Below the pieces are notes generated by a model. It did not search any database, was not told the DNA's origin, and was given only the letters and a program-made list of their open reading frames with translations. 64,000 bases of DNA, from the NCBI RefSeq assembly GCF_008728515.1, contig NC_044991.1, forward strand, positions 44,534,968 through 44,598,967. Reading direction: 5' to 3'. Source of the DNA: Papio anubis. Lineage: Eukaryota > Chordata > Mammalia > Primates > Cercopithecidae. Shown here one piece after another: positions 27,101 through 34,230 of this stretch. Position numbers and translations under genes: made by a program. Within the stretch, counting starts at the first letter, position 1. The number at the start of each line of letters is the position of its first letter.

Positions 27101-29560
27101 ACACAGCTAAGAGAAGACATCAACCCCCCACCAAAACAAAACAAAACAAAACAAAACAAAAACAGTTTTAGCAGAGGCCTCAATGATTCACAAGTATCGA
27201 AGCCTAGGTAATGGAGCAAGAAAGACAGATATTAGGATGACCACAGTTTGTGAAAAATTCCTCTTCTTCTTCCCTTCCTTTTGAAAATAGCCCATGGGCA
27301 CCCAAGCAAAATCTAATTCTGGGACTGGCCCAGGGCACTTTTTACCTTTAAAAGCAGCTCCACCTTGCCTATGGTCACTCTGTTTGGGCAAACCAAAAAT
27401 AAAACAAACACATAAAACAAGGCATGAGTGGATGAAAAAGAAAGCCATGGCATAATTCATGAAAAAAAAAAAAGCTCCTGAAAATACAGTACTATGTCAT
27501 TTGAGGACTCTGTCTTCAACATGAGAGCCAAAAATAGTTTCTTCATCATCCTATAAGTATTATCAAAGACCTACTGCGTACTAGGCCCTTCATTAAGGAC
27601 TGGGAATTCGGGGGTGAACAGAGAGTCCAAGTCCTTGTTTTTGAGGACCTGGAGACAAACAAATGAATAAATAAATTCTAAAACTTTAGGTATGGTAAGT
27701 ACTATGAAGATAATGAGAATTTTAGATGATGATCACTAACTACCTGTATTCTGACTTACTTTAGAGAACTGTAGAATTTTTTTTTTCTTTTGAGACAGAG
27801 TATTACTCTGTCGTCCAGGCTAGAGTTCAGTGGCACGATCTTGGCTCACTGCAACCTCTGCCTCCCGGATTCAAGCGATTCTTGTGCCTCAGCCTCCCAA
27901 GTAACTGGGATTATAGGCATGCACCACCACACCTGACTACTGTTTGCATTTTTAGTAGGGACAGGATTTTACCATATTGGCCAGGCTGGTCTCGAACTCC
28001 TGGCCTCAAGTGATCCACCTGCCTTGGCCTCCCAAAGTGCTGGGACTATAGGCATGAACCCCTGTGCCTGGCCCTATTCTCCACCCTATTTGTTGGAATC
28101 ACAATTAGGAGCTGTTACAGGGGTATCCAAGAAAGCTTTCTGGAGACTGTGTTAATTTTCTATGCTTGCCGTAACAAATCACTACAAATTTGGGGACTTA
28201 AAACAACACAAGCTTATTATCCCATGGTTTCTGTAGGCCAAAAGCCCAGGTGATTTGACTGGGTCTTCAGTTTGGGGTTTCACGAGGCTAAAATCAAGAA
28301 TGTTCTTTATTGGGGGCCCTGGGGAAGAATCCACTGCAGGGCTCATTCCAGTTGTTTGGTGGAATTCAGTTAATTGAGGTTGTAGGACCAAGGTTCTTGT
28401 TTCCTTATTGACTGTCCAAATTCCTTCTCATTCCATGTGGCCCCTTCCAACAATGGCAAGTTGAGTCCCTCATGCTGAGGATCTCTCTGAAGTCGCCCTC
28501 CACCACATCTGTCTTGCTTCCACCCCCAGCCCGGAGATAACTCTGTTTAAATGTTCACTTGATTATCTGAGGTCCACCTGGATAATCCATGATAATCTCC
28601 CTATCTTAAGTCCTGTACCCTTAATTACATTTGATATTTTGAACAGCGGTGTCTGTTTACTTACTCCTAGAGAATCTGACGGGTATGGGCTATTCTTCTC
28701 CTTCTAGGACATTCACTTGGCCAGAAGATTGTACGACATGGCTGCTCAAACGAGTCCAGATGCCTACATACCTGTGTTCTTTGCCCTCATGAACCTGGAA
28801 ACTATGCATTTGCTCCGGGATATTCTGTTTTTTAATGTAAGTTTGTCTTGAACAAGTCCTGAATTTCTGAAAGTCTCCAATGCTCTGAAAGTCTCCAATG
28901 AGCAACTCCTAGGGACAACGTGACAAGGCCCATTGGGGAGCTTCTTGTGGACTGGCTTTCCTTTGAGAAGTCAAATTCAAAGTCTTACACTTGCCATGCA
29001 GAGTAATTCTATGTGTTCTACTGAGTATGTGTTGACACTTCACAGTATAAGCAATTAATTCATTCAGCAGATGTTCTTTTCCAGCACACATTACATTCAA
29101 AGCCTTAAGCACAGTGGCATGTGCTATATATACTTCTTCAAAACAGTTCTTACCATCAATAGCCGAGACTGGTAGGCAGATGGCAGGTGGCAAGGGGTAC
29201 CACAAAGAGCTACCGTTTGAAAAAACGTAAAGTGTCTAAATCTTTGGGGTTATTCTAAAGGTGCTATTTACACCCCTTGTGGAAGTTGTAAGCAAGCAAA
29301 GATTGTGTTTTCCAAGACTGAAGGAAGCAAAGGGAATGGGTGGGAGGAGGGTTGGTGGCAGTGGGTTTGGGAAGAGTAAGTGGCTCTGAGTGGAGGTGGG
29401 AAGCTTGGATTGTTTTTGACAGAATGTCTCTTGCCAGCAGTTCACAATGAGATGGAACTGGCTGAAACCGGACAACACCATTGGACCACACTGGGACTTA
29501 TTTGTGATTGGCCTCATTGTTGCTGGGCTGATTTTGTTGCTTAGAAATCACCGTGGGTAG
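1571..29560 (+). CDS. SEL1L2: SEL1L2, C-terminal 369 residues in ten exons (5' part outside window)
   Basis: Joining 1571-1639, 3013-3090, 8851-8913, 9463-9550, 12221-12369, 13526-13691, 13799-13873, 19822-19994, 28708-28836 and 29441-29560 gives 1110 nt: 369 codons and TAG, with no internal stop. Every visible intron is GT-AG. The product is a run of about eight Sel1-like repeats (pattern A..LG..Y..G.GV..D...A..Y...AA..G, about 36 residues each) at local residues 15-303, then a tryptophan-rich link (WNWLK), a hydrophobic segment at 350-364 and a short tail RNHRG. The family member SEL1L is the ER-membrane partner of the HRD1 ubiquitin ligase in ERAD. SEL1L2 is its less studied paralogue, so a role in ER quality control is inferred only. 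I chose SEL1L2 over SEL1L because the Pro-rich cytosolic tail is missing and NDUFAF5 lies convergently downstream. The first 300 or so residues, including any signal peptide, lie before base 1571. Confidence 0.93.
1688..1820 (+). mobile_element. Alu monomer-like fragment
   Basis: A single Alu-type arm (cccagctacttgggaag, then ccagcctgggcaacac) with a degenerate A/T tail, lying 50 bases after SEL1L2 exon A. Confidence 0.75.
2025..2330 (+). mobile_element. Full-length Alu with target-site duplication
   Basis: Complete dimeric Alu ending in an AAATAAAAT-type tail. The flanks repeat aaaagtgcacctgg (about 2012-2025 and 2328-2341), marking the insertion site. Confidence 0.95.
2820..2965. mobile_element. 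Old L1M-like 3' fragment
   Basis: The stretch around aattgaggtaacatg and tatacaattcagtggca resembles the 3' part of old L1M elements. It ends about 50 bases before SEL1L2 exon B. Confidence 0.5.
3013..3090 (+). CDS. SEL1L2: SEL1L2 exon B (residues 24-49)
   Basis: A 78 nt, phase 0/0 exon between acceptor ttcttcctag and donor gtatgt. It begins MYLEGNAAALQNN and ends FKYFSMAASK, the second half of a Sel1 repeat. Its first codon is ATG, but this is an internal methionine and not a start. Confidence 0.92.
3528..3900 (+). mobile_element. MIR split by an Alu
   Basis: The MIR core (agttacttaacctctctgtg, then catctgtaaaatgggaa) runs to about 3645. Its 3' part (acttaaagcagtgcctgac, then tagtaagcacgctat) resumes after the Alu at about 3838. 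Confidence 0.85.
3650..3838 (+). mobile_element. Alu, 3' truncated, nested in MIR
   Basis: Left arm and the start of the right arm. The copy stops at gctgctcaagaggctg with no A-tail, so its 3' end was deleted after insertion. Confidence 0.9.
5396..5700 (+). mobile_element. Full-length Alu
   Basis: Complete Alu with an AAATAAAT tail. The flanking repeat aaatcagtaaact occurs on both sides (about 5383 and 5699). Confidence 0.95.
5761..6073 (+). mobile_element. Full-length Alu with (GAAAA)n tail
   Basis: Older Alu, only about 60 bases after the previous one. The target duplication is gaaaatggcaaaagcta against gaaaatgacaaacgcta. Confidence 0.93.
6445..6790 (-). mobile_element. MaLR LTR (MST/THE1 type), reverse orientation, truncated
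   Basis: Phrases such as gagactgggtaatttataaa, tttaattggcttacatt and ctcactatcacaagaacagc are the reverse complement of an MST/THE1 LTR. The copy stops at attcaagatgacatc, short of the usual LTR terminus. It is an ancient, non-coding endogenous retrovirus-like relic. Confidence 0.8.
7232..7535 (+). mobile_element. Full-length Alu
   Basis: Complete Alu with an A-tail of about 20. The duplicated flank is gaaaatcagttggtc against gaaagtcaggtggtc. Confidence 0.95.
7940..8630 (+). mobile_element. L2 LINE relic interrupted by an Alu
   Basis: L2-like text (tttaagacctagctcaaatg before the Alu; ctccaaggcagggattatag and aagtcctaaataagtgttga after it) is continuous once the Alu is removed. Confidence 0.65.
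8101..8411 (-). mobile_element. Full-length Alu
   Basis: Reverse-orientation Alu starting with a T-rich tail and ending cacacccggcc. The flanks repeat ctcaatctacttc / ctcaatctatttc. Confidence 0.95.
8851..8913 (+). CDS. SEL1L2: SEL1L2 exon C (residues 50-70)
   Basis: A 63 nt, phase 0/0 exon between actcttctag and a consensus donor gtaagt. It encodes GNAIGLHGLGLLYFYGKGV, the first helix and turn of a canonical Sel1 repeat. The preceding intron is about 5.8 kb and carries four Alus, an MST-type LTR and an L2. Confidence 0.93.
8914..9462 (+). other. Short SEL1L2 intron, nothing recognised
   Basis: AT-rich intron between exons C and D. I see no repeat family or motif beyond the splice sites. 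Confidence 0.5.
9463..9550 (+). CDS. SEL1L2: SEL1L2 exon D (residues 71-99 plus one base)
   Basis: An 88 nt exon, phase 0 in and phase 1 out. It encodes NYAEALKYFQKAAEKGW and on to FMYY. The last base T joins CT of the next exon to make Ser100. The donor is gtaagt. Confidence 0.93.
9551..10200. other. Intron with purine-rich old repeat and (TA)n
   Basis: From about 9720 the sequence is purine-rich (gagaggggacaaggaggtg, and so on) and resembles the body of an old LINE. It continues after the Alu at 10202-10510, to about 11340. I cannot name the family. Confidence 0.35.
10052..10109. repeat. Two (TA)n tracts
   Basis: TA runs at 10052-10074 and 10096-10109, separated by a short G- and A-rich spacer. 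This is a microsatellite. Confidence 0.95.
10202..10510 (+). mobile_element. Full-length Alu
   Basis: Complete Alu with an A-rich tail. acaag occurs just before it and again after the tail as the probable target duplication. Confidence 0.95.
11360..11575 (-). mobile_element. MIR
   Basis: The reverse complement of MIR is visible as ttttaactcatttgaccctc, gatcacacagttgtggagct and tgctcttaatcgctacg. Confidence 0.75.
11576..12220 (+). other. Intron, nothing recognised
   Basis: Unassigned intronic sequence before SEL1L2 exon E. The open frame at 11670-11978 has no codon-level or splice support. Confidence 0.4.
12221..12369 (+). CDS. SEL1L2: SEL1L2 exon E (residues 100-149)
   Basis: A 149 nt exon, phase 1 in and 0 out, after taattttcag and before gtaaat. 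It covers two Sel1 repeat units with the turns SGSGIWKDY and ATGTGVVRS. The second turn has RSC where most units have an acidic residue plus aromatic. Confidence 0.93.
12370..13525 (+). other. Intron with a (CA)n tract only
   Basis: Apart from the (CA)n tract at 13207-13227 I recognise nothing in this 1.2 kb intron. Confidence 0.5.
13207..13227. repeat. (CA)n microsatellite
   Basis: About ten CA units in the intron before SEL1L2 exon F. Confidence 0.95.
13526..13691 (+). CDS. SEL1L2: SEL1L2 exon F (residues 150-204 plus one base)
   Basis: A 166 nt exon, phase 0 in and 1 out. It starts LYKGVCELGHWAEKF and runs through a less regular helical region (YKDGDIDSSLVQYALL) that interrupts the simple Sel1 pattern. 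The final A joins AA of the next exon to code Lys205. The donor is gtaaga. Confidence 0.93.
13799..13873 (+). CDS. SEL1L2: SEL1L2 exon G (residues 205-229 plus one base)
   Basis: A 75 nt exon, phase 1/1, only 107 bases after exon F, behind a T-rich acceptor. It encodes KKANILEKEKMYPMALLLW and on to AAIQ. The donor gtatag is the weakest of the set. The phase-1 ends mean that skipping this exon would keep the frame and remove 25 residues. Confidence 0.92.
13874..14849 (+). other. Intron, nothing recognised
   Basis: AT-rich intron start after exon G. No repeat or RNA gene was recognised before the Alu at 14850. Confidence 0.4.
14850..15091 (-). mobile_element. Alu with many small deletions, no T-tail
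   Basis: Long young-Alu words are intact (cctcagcctcccgagtagct; agacggggtttcaccatgtt), but small deletions and insertions occur every 10-25 bases and the tail is missing. The damage is indels rather than CpG decay, so sequence error is likely. Confidence 0.85.
15285..15578 (-). mobile_element. Full-length Alu
   Basis: Reverse Alu. The flanks ggtacattgata and ggtacactgata form the target duplication. Confidence 0.93.
15579..16266. other. Intron, nothing recognised
   Basis: Unassigned sequence between two Alus. The open frame at 15667-16002 is not supported by homology or splice signals. Confidence 0.4.
16267..16590 (+). mobile_element. Old Alu (J-like)
   Basis: Diverged Alu with diagnostic old-type text (ggctgaggcaggaggatctc) and an ATAATAAT tail. 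Target duplication aagaattttata on both sides. Confidence 0.93.
16591..17099. other. Intron, nothing recognised
   Basis: No repeat, exon or regulatory feature recognised. Confidence 0.4.
17620..17760 (+). mobile_element. L1M 3' terminal fragment
   Basis: The text gtaccctttaaatgggtaa, then gtatgtgaattgtatctcaa, and taaaactg is the characteristic 3' end of old L1M copies. It is followed by a TA-rich tract at 17760-17815. Confidence 0.7.
17818..18098 (+). mobile_element. Alu with internal deletion
   Basis: Alu whose left-arm end and linker are shortened. Tail of (AAAT)n. Confidence 0.9.
19276..19579 (+). mobile_element. Alu
   Basis: Nearly complete Alu with a small gap in the right arm and a (AAAAT)n tail. 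It ends about 240 bases before SEL1L2 exon H. Confidence 0.93.
19822..19994 (+). CDS. SEL1L2: SEL1L2 exon H (residues 230-287)
   Basis: A 173 nt exon, phase 1 in and 0 out, after a 5.9 kb intron. It encodes two textbook Sel1 units with the motifs GDYHYYGYGTKKDY and LAYMYEHGLGIAK. The donor is gtaatt. Open frame continues a few codons into the intron, and that extension is not coding. Confidence 0.94.
20115..20230 (-). mobile_element. MIR fragment
   Basis: catgtgccaatacatatt and ccctatgagatagaagtt match the 3' half of a reverse MIR. Confidence 0.5.
20660..20875 (-). mobile_element. MIR
   Basis: agccaggcattgggttaag, cagagaggttatgtcatttg and agaatttgaacccagccc match reverse MIR over its full core. 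Confidence 0.8.
20876..22800 (+). other. Intron, nothing recognised
   Basis: About 1.9 kb without an identifiable repeat, RNA gene or exon. The open frames here are short and unsupported. Confidence 0.45.
22801..23070 (+). mobile_element. Alu, right arm shortened
   Basis: Alu with a deletion in the right arm (agctaagatccagcctgggt joins distant parts). Confidence 0.9.
23208..23401 (+). repeat. CpG-rich minisatellite, about five units of 32-52 bp
   Basis: Units start at ggatc(a)cgcgtgcc and contain agctctcgcgagggctcc and a cctttg junction. Starts fall at about 23208, 23243, 23284, 23318 and 23370. Some units carry an insert (agcct) and one carries a longer divergent stretch. The sequence is rich in CGCG, SacI-like GAGCTC-type and BamHI-like GGATCC words and is far more CpG-dense than its surroundings. 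Confidence 0.85.
23870..24133 (+). mobile_element. L2-like LINE fragment
   Basis: aagcccccagtgacctagcc, cagccccaatgtcatctcct and ggaatccttcaagga are L2-like phrases. The composite Alu inserted at its end. Confidence 0.5.
24134..24616 (-). mobile_element. Composite (three-arm) Alu with damaged core
   Basis: A T-tail (24134-24162) and one right arm (to about 24312) run straight into a second T-run and a complete reverse Alu. The single flanking duplication gaactccagattt / gaacccccagattt encloses both. Inside the second copy the 24333-24410 part is replaced by G- and C-homopolymer sequence. Confidence 0.88.
24675..24830 (-). mobile_element. L2 3' end
   Basis: cattcattcatttattcac, tggttctggggatacaataa and caaagggctcacggtcca match the reverse complement of the L2 3' end. 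Confidence 0.75.
25558..25778 (+). mobile_element. Alu, 5' truncated
   Basis: Begins at catggtgaaacccggtctg in the left arm. It contains a small ggaggc triplication (25684-25701) and an A-tail. Confidence 0.88.
25779..27776 (+). other. Intron, nothing firm recognised
   Basis: Two kilobases of AT-rich intron. It contains an AACAA-type tract at about 27133-27163 and a probable reverse L2 end at about 27560-27680 (ttggaattc-type text: actgggaattcgggggtgaa). No exon or RNA gene was recognised. Confidence 0.4.
27777..28073 (-). mobile_element. Full-length Alu
   Basis: Reverse Alu from a T-rich start to ctgtgcctggcc. Confidence 0.93.
28145..28660 (+). mobile_element. Medium-reiterated repeat, family unresolved (copy 1 of 3)
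   Basis: Starts ttttctatgcttgccgtaac, then acttaaaacaacacaagct. The same opening words recur at about 32985 and 57526 in the same orientation, so these are three diverged copies of one LTR- or transposon-type family. It ends only about 50 bases before SEL1L2 exon I. Confidence 0.55.
28708..28836 (+). CDS. SEL1L2: SEL1L2 exon I (residues 288-330)
   Basis: A 129 nt, phase 0/0 exon after the largest visible intron (8.7 kb), between cttctag and gtaagt. It finishes the last Sel1 unit (DIHLARRLYDMAAQ) and continues into a hydrophobic helix region (FFALMNLE, LLRDILFFN) that precedes the membrane segment. Confidence 0.93.
28866..28900 (+). repeat. 18 bp direct repeat
   Basis: tctgaaagtctccaatg occurs twice with an 18 bp period, 30 bases after the exon I donor. 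Confidence 0.9.
28901..29440 (+). other. Last SEL1L2 intron, nothing recognised
   Basis: No repeat recognised. A polypyrimidine tract before the terminal exon is weak and interrupted. Confidence 0.4.
29441..29560 (+). CDS. SEL1L2: SEL1L2 terminal coding exon (residues 331-369, stop TAG)
   Basis: A 120 nt terminal coding exon ending at TAG (29558-29560). It encodes FTMRWNWLKPDNTIGPHWD, then a hydrophobic stretch LFVIGLIVAGLILLL, then RNHRG. This fits a single C-terminal transmembrane helix with a five-residue cytosolic tail. The acceptor is a tandem ccagcag, so use of the upstream AG would insert one Gln before Phe331. Confidence 0.93.
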   Translation, partial: FTMRWNWLKPDNTIGPHWDLFVIGLIVAGLILLLRNHRG

Positions 29561-29860
29561 GATGAGGATCATGGGAAAACCTGCTAACGGTAACCAGTTC
29601 ACTCCAAGGTATTCCCGCTAAATAAACAGTTTCCCATCCAAATCAAGAGTCTGCTACAGTTTTCCGCTCAGGGTTGTGATGGAAAATGGACAAGACTTGG
29701 GGACTATCCTGGAGAAACAACTTCAGACTTCCTGCTTAGTTGAGAAAACCCTTTGGGGGATGCTGGGAACTGGTCACCTAAGATCTTGTTACCCATCTGT
29801 CATCTTGGTGACCTGGTCCCACGTTACGAATAAAGACCACCCCTTTTCATGTTGTTAGAA
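29561..29860 (+). promoter_or_regulatory. SEL1L2: SEL1L2 3' UTR with two AATAAA poly(A) signals
   Basis: AATAAA lies at 29621-29626, only 61 bases after the stop codon, and again at 29829-29834. Either could end the transcript, which would make a short 3' UTR of about 85 or about 290 bases. Which one is used cannot be read from the sequence. Confidence 0.6.
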
Positions 29861-30010
29861 CAACCTCTTCTCTGTCAAGAGGACACATTGGGTTTCCTGA
29901 CTCCTACAGACAAACTAAGGTGAAGAGAAGGTGGAGTTTGGGGAAGGCAGAAATCCAGATCCCTCAGAATATGATAAAGATACAAATGTACAAATAGACC
30001 TTGTACAATT

Positions 30011-30281
30011 TTGAGGCACAGTTTCCCTCTGTCCCCCAGGCTGGAGTGCAGTGGCAAGATCTCAGCTCACTGGAACCGCTGCCTCCCGGGTTCAAGTGAT
30101 TCTCCTGCCTAAGTCTCCCGAATAGCTGGGATTATAGGCGCCCACCACTATGCCTGGCTAATTTTTGTATTTTCAGTAGAGATGGGGTTTCACCATGTTG
30201 GCCAGGCTGGTCTCAAACTCCTGACCTCAAGTGATCGTCCAAAAGTTCTGGGATTACAGGCATGAGCCACCACACCCAGCC
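30011..30281 (-). mobile_element. Alu, tail-less and slightly shortened
   Basis: Reverse Alu lacking its T-tail and part of the left arm junction (aagtgatcgtccaaaagttc). Confidence 0.9.
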
Positions 30282-30284
30282 AAT

Positions 30285-30425
30285 ATTTGACTTCTTGAGC
30301 CTTAGTTTCCCGGTGTGCAAAAAGGGAAGGATAATGCCTATGTTAGACAACTGATATGAAGATGAAGTGGGATAATGGATGTAATGAGAGTGGCACAGGG
30401 CCTGGCACCTAGAATGAGTTCCATA
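30285..30425 (+). mobile_element. MIR fragment
   Basis: tagtttcccggtgtgcaaaa and cacagggcctggcacctag match the 3' half of MIR. Confidence 0.65.
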
Positions 30426-30654
30426 ATTGGAAACTTTTAATATCCTTTAAAAAACTCATGGCAAATCCATTGGAATGGATGGGGAGACAGCTGAGTTGGT
30501 AACAATCTGTGTGGCTTCAGCGCTTTGCAGTTAGTTCTCCAGCTAATGTGCTAGGTGCTTAGGTAGGAAGAGATCTTGCTTGCTTACTTAAAAATCCAAT
30601 TTAGGGACATGAAAATTTAATTTCTAATGTCAATCATAATCAAAAGGTAGGATG

Positions 30655-30835
30655 AAATGGTGGGCATGCACTGAGTTTGGGATCAAACAACTTGGATTTG
30701 AAGTCCAAGTCTGTCCCTTAGTAGCTGTGTAACTTTGGGCATAACTTTTCCAAACCTCAGCTTTTCCTCCATAAAATGGGATTATTTCCTACCTCACTGA
30801 AGAATCGTGAAGCTTAAATAAACCTAACATCAAAA
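30655..30835 (+). mobile_element. MIR
   Basis: tagtagctgtgtaactttgg, aacctcagcttttcctcc and ataaaatgggat match the MIR core. Confidence 0.8.
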
Positions 30836-31654
30836 GTGCTTTCTAAACATAGCGCACACACACATACTGGCCACAGTCATTTATTTGGCCAGGAACGAAT
30901 CCAGGCCTGTCTGAGGTCCAAGTGTTTTAGAGTTTGGGGGTCATGTCCCTGCCTTATTAGGGAGTTCCAGTTCCCAGGGATGCAGCCTAATTTATACAAA
31001 TGTGCAGGAAGGGGCAGCATCTAAACCACAGGTCAGGGCGTAATGGAGAGGGCAGCCGTGCTATGACATCTCACAGGTGTCAGGAATGTAAGCACATTAA
31101 GGACCCGGATGAGAACAGACAGGGGAGTGCAGAAGGCAGCATTGGTGAGCCCTGCCTCAAAGTCTGGATGAAAATGAGCTCCTTAGAGGTAAACTTGTGG
31201 GAATGACTGCAGGCAGGAAAGAAAGGGAGACCTGTTCGGGGACTTGCTGTGTAGAGTAGAGCACTGCCTGAAATATAGGAGGGAGGGCAGCCTGAGTTGA
31301 TGTTTCCCATTTCAGCTCATTGTTCCATGTCAATGTGAGACATGGAGCAAGCTTTGAAAGCAGGAGCGGTTTAGGGGGTTTCAATCATTCAAATGTCCAT
31401 TTCTGGGCCTCTTCTCCTGAAGCCGCCACGGTAGCAGTTCTCACCACCTCTGTGCATGGTTGGGCACCTTGCAGCCTCTGGGCGCCTCTGAGATGACTGA
31501 CAGAGGGAGGGAGAGAGCCTCCTGCCTGAAAACCACTGATGCTTCTCGGTTATAGCAAAATCCCACCCGCTCTATGGGCACACAGAGCCCTTCTTCATTT
31601 TCTTGCTTCTGATACCTTAAATAAAAATGGATAGCCTATGGACCACAAGGTATT
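30836..31654. other. Intergenic, nothing recognised
   Basis: No gene, RNA or clear repeat recognised in this stretch just downstream of SEL1L2. Confidence 0.4.
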
Positions 31655-32146
31655 TAGTTTTTTTGTTTGTTTTGTTTTTGTTTTTTTGAGATGGGGTCTT
31701 TCTCTTTCACCCAGGCTGGAGTACAGTGTCACGATCTTGGCTCACTACAACCCCTGCCTCCCAGGTTTAAGTGATTCTGCTGCTTCAGCCTCCCAAGTGT
31801 ACGCCATCACACCCAGCTAATTTTTGTATTTTATTTTTATTTATTTATTTATTTTGAGATGGAGTCTCACTCTGTCACCAGGCTGGAGTGCAGCAGGCCT
31901 GGTCTTGGCTCACTGCAACCTCCACCTCCCAAGTTCAAGTGATTCTCCTGCCTCAGCCTCCCAAGTAACTGGGACTATACGTGCACACCACCACATCCAG
32001 CTATTTTTTTTTTTTTTTTTGTATTTTTAGTAAAGACAGGGTTTCACCATGTTGCCTGGGGTGGTCTCGAACTCCTGACCTCCAATGATCTGCCTGCTTT
32101 GGGCTCTCAAAGTGCTGGGATTACAGACATGAGCCATGCGCCTGGT
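31655..32146 (-). mobile_element. Composite (three-arm) Alu
   Basis: One right arm (about 31680-31830) is followed by the TTTA-rich tail and body of a complete reverse Alu (31831-32146). A single flanking duplication, caaggtatttagtttt / caaggtatctgtttt, encloses the pair. Confidence 0.88.
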
Positions 32147-32179
32147 CCAAGGTATCTGTTTTTTAAAAATCTAATTGTT

Positions 32180-32477
32180 GGCCGGATGTGGTAGCTCACA
32201 CCTGTAATCTCAGCACTTTGGGAGGCTGAGGTGGGTGGATCACAAGGTCAAGAGATTGAGACCATCCTGGCCAACATAGTGAGACTCATATCTACTAAAA
32301 ATACAAAAATTAACTGGGCGTGGTGGCGGGCGCCTATAATCCCAGCTACTCGGGAGGCTGAGGCAAGAGAATCACTTGAACCCAGGAGGCGGAGGTTGCA
32401 GTGAGCTGAGATTGCATTACTGCACTCCAGCCTGGTGACAGAGCTAGATTCGGTCTCAAAAAAAAAAAAAAAAAAAA
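32180..32477 (+). mobile_element. Full-length Alu
   Basis: Complete Alu, A-tail of about 20, target duplication aaaatctaatt on both sides. Confidence 0.95.
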
Positions 32478-32764
32478 ATCTAATTCTCTTTTGTAACTGC
32501 CTTAATTTCCTCCCCTAATTATTCATTAAATTGGAGTAGCTCTTCAAGTAAATCCATTTTTTAAAAGTCAAGTCAGGAAAATAATTTTGTCTTTCTGGAG
32601 CAGGGGGGTCCAGAGTCATTTTCTCAGTAACATTCTCTTGGAATTCTTTTCTCCAAAACCTTGACTGGTGGGGGTGCTGTAGTTTGCTGCATTCCCCTCA
32701 CTGGGCATCCCAGAAAACCCTAGAGAAGAGGGCGTGGTGAGGCTGAGAGGAGAGGAAAGAAACA

Positions 32765-32984
32765 TTTTGAAGCACCTGCTATGAGCCAGGCTCTGTTTTC
32801 CATCTGTTTTCTCATTTCAACTTCATGATGAGGCTAGGAGGTAGCTAGAATGACCTCTATTTAACACAGGAGGAAACTGAGGCCTGAAGAAGCTAGAAAA
32901 GATCACACAGTTGATAAATAATGGAGCTGGGATTTGAGTCCAGATCTAACACCACAGATGTTCTTTCCTCTATGTTACGGTTCC
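32765..32984 (-). mobile_element. MIR
   Basis: tatgagccaggctctgtttt, ggaggaaactgaggcctgaa and gagctgggatttgagtccag match reverse MIR. Confidence 0.8.
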
Positions 32985-33430
32985 AGTTATTGCTTGCTTC
33001 TTAACAAACTTCTCCAAAATTAGTGCCTTAAAACAACAATCATTTCATTTTATCTCACGATTTTGTGGGTCAGGAATTTGGGCAGGGTGTGCTCAGGGGA
33101 TTCTTCTGATCACTTAGTGGATGGGCTGTTCTAGAATCCAAGACAGGTTTACTCACATCCCTGGCACTTTTGCTGGTCTCAGCTGTTACTGTTGACCAGT
33201 ATACCCACATGCCAGATGTGGCCTCTTGGCATGGTGGACAGAGCATTTGGGCCTTTTACACTGTAGCTCACCATTCCCACAGAGAATGTTCACAGAGACA
33301 CAGGCAAAAGCCACAGGTTTGCTAAGACTAAGCCTCAGAAGTTCTAGAACATCTCTTCCACCACGTTCCATCAGTCAAGTGTTACACTCCGTCTCTCAGT
33401 GGGAGTAGCAAAGAGTTTGCAGCCGTATTT
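32985..33430 (+). mobile_element. Medium-reiterated repeat, family unresolved (copy 2 of 3)
   Basis: Shares the opening (cttcttaacaaacttctcc, cttaaaacaacaatcatttc, gattttgtgggtcaggaatt) with the copies at 28145 and 57526. Confidence 0.55.
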
Positions 33431-34230
33431 AACCTACTATAAAGATACTGTTTAAAAATCTACCAATGGTCACATAAATTCCAGTACAAAAATTGGCAGA
33501 AGAAAAATGCAGCCCAAGCCTGAGCTGCCTATCTTGGAAAACAAGGATTAGACAGCCCAGTCTGACGCGTGTCTGGCCCTCTTCATCTTCCCACCTTTCA
33601 GACTGAAGAAATACAGATGTGTGATGGTAAGTGAAGGGTGGAAGAGATATCCTCCTCTGTTACTTAGCTAAACACACACACCCCATCACATTGGCCACTA
33701 CACACACACATACTTAAATAATGCTCAGCTCTTTGCTTTGGCTCAAGTGATATGAGCCAAGAGATGCAGAGTCCCAGGATGGTTGGGACTCTCTGCCTGG
33801 GGCACCCTAGGTGCAGGCTCCACTCCTGTGTCTCAAGACTCATTCCTGACATGCAGTGGGTGGGAGACACACCCCAGACCCTCTCCACCACCTCCCATCC
33901 TCATTCAATTTCCCTTCCTGAATCCACAGTCCCCATAAGCCCAGCTCCTCTGCCTCAACTCCTGGCTAAGGTCCTCCTGCAGGGATATGACCTTCAGCAT
34001 GGGTTGCTATCAGCCATCCTCTGCCCTAGGGTTCTGCTGCTGGATAGAGGGACACAGGAAATTGTGCATCCTTGGACTGGAGAGAGAAAGCAGCCCTCAC
34101 TACGGACCAGCCTCTAGATGGGAATGTATCAAATAAATAAATTGAACTTCTCTTGCACTATGATAGGCGATCGTATGATCATGTATTCCCTAAGCCTTAT
34201 TATGCACAAAGAGCATCTACTTCTTGCCAG
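33431..34230. other. Intergenic, nothing recognised
   Basis: Contains short CA-rich patches (33671-33712) only. The open frame at 33752-34117 has no support. Confidence 0.4.
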
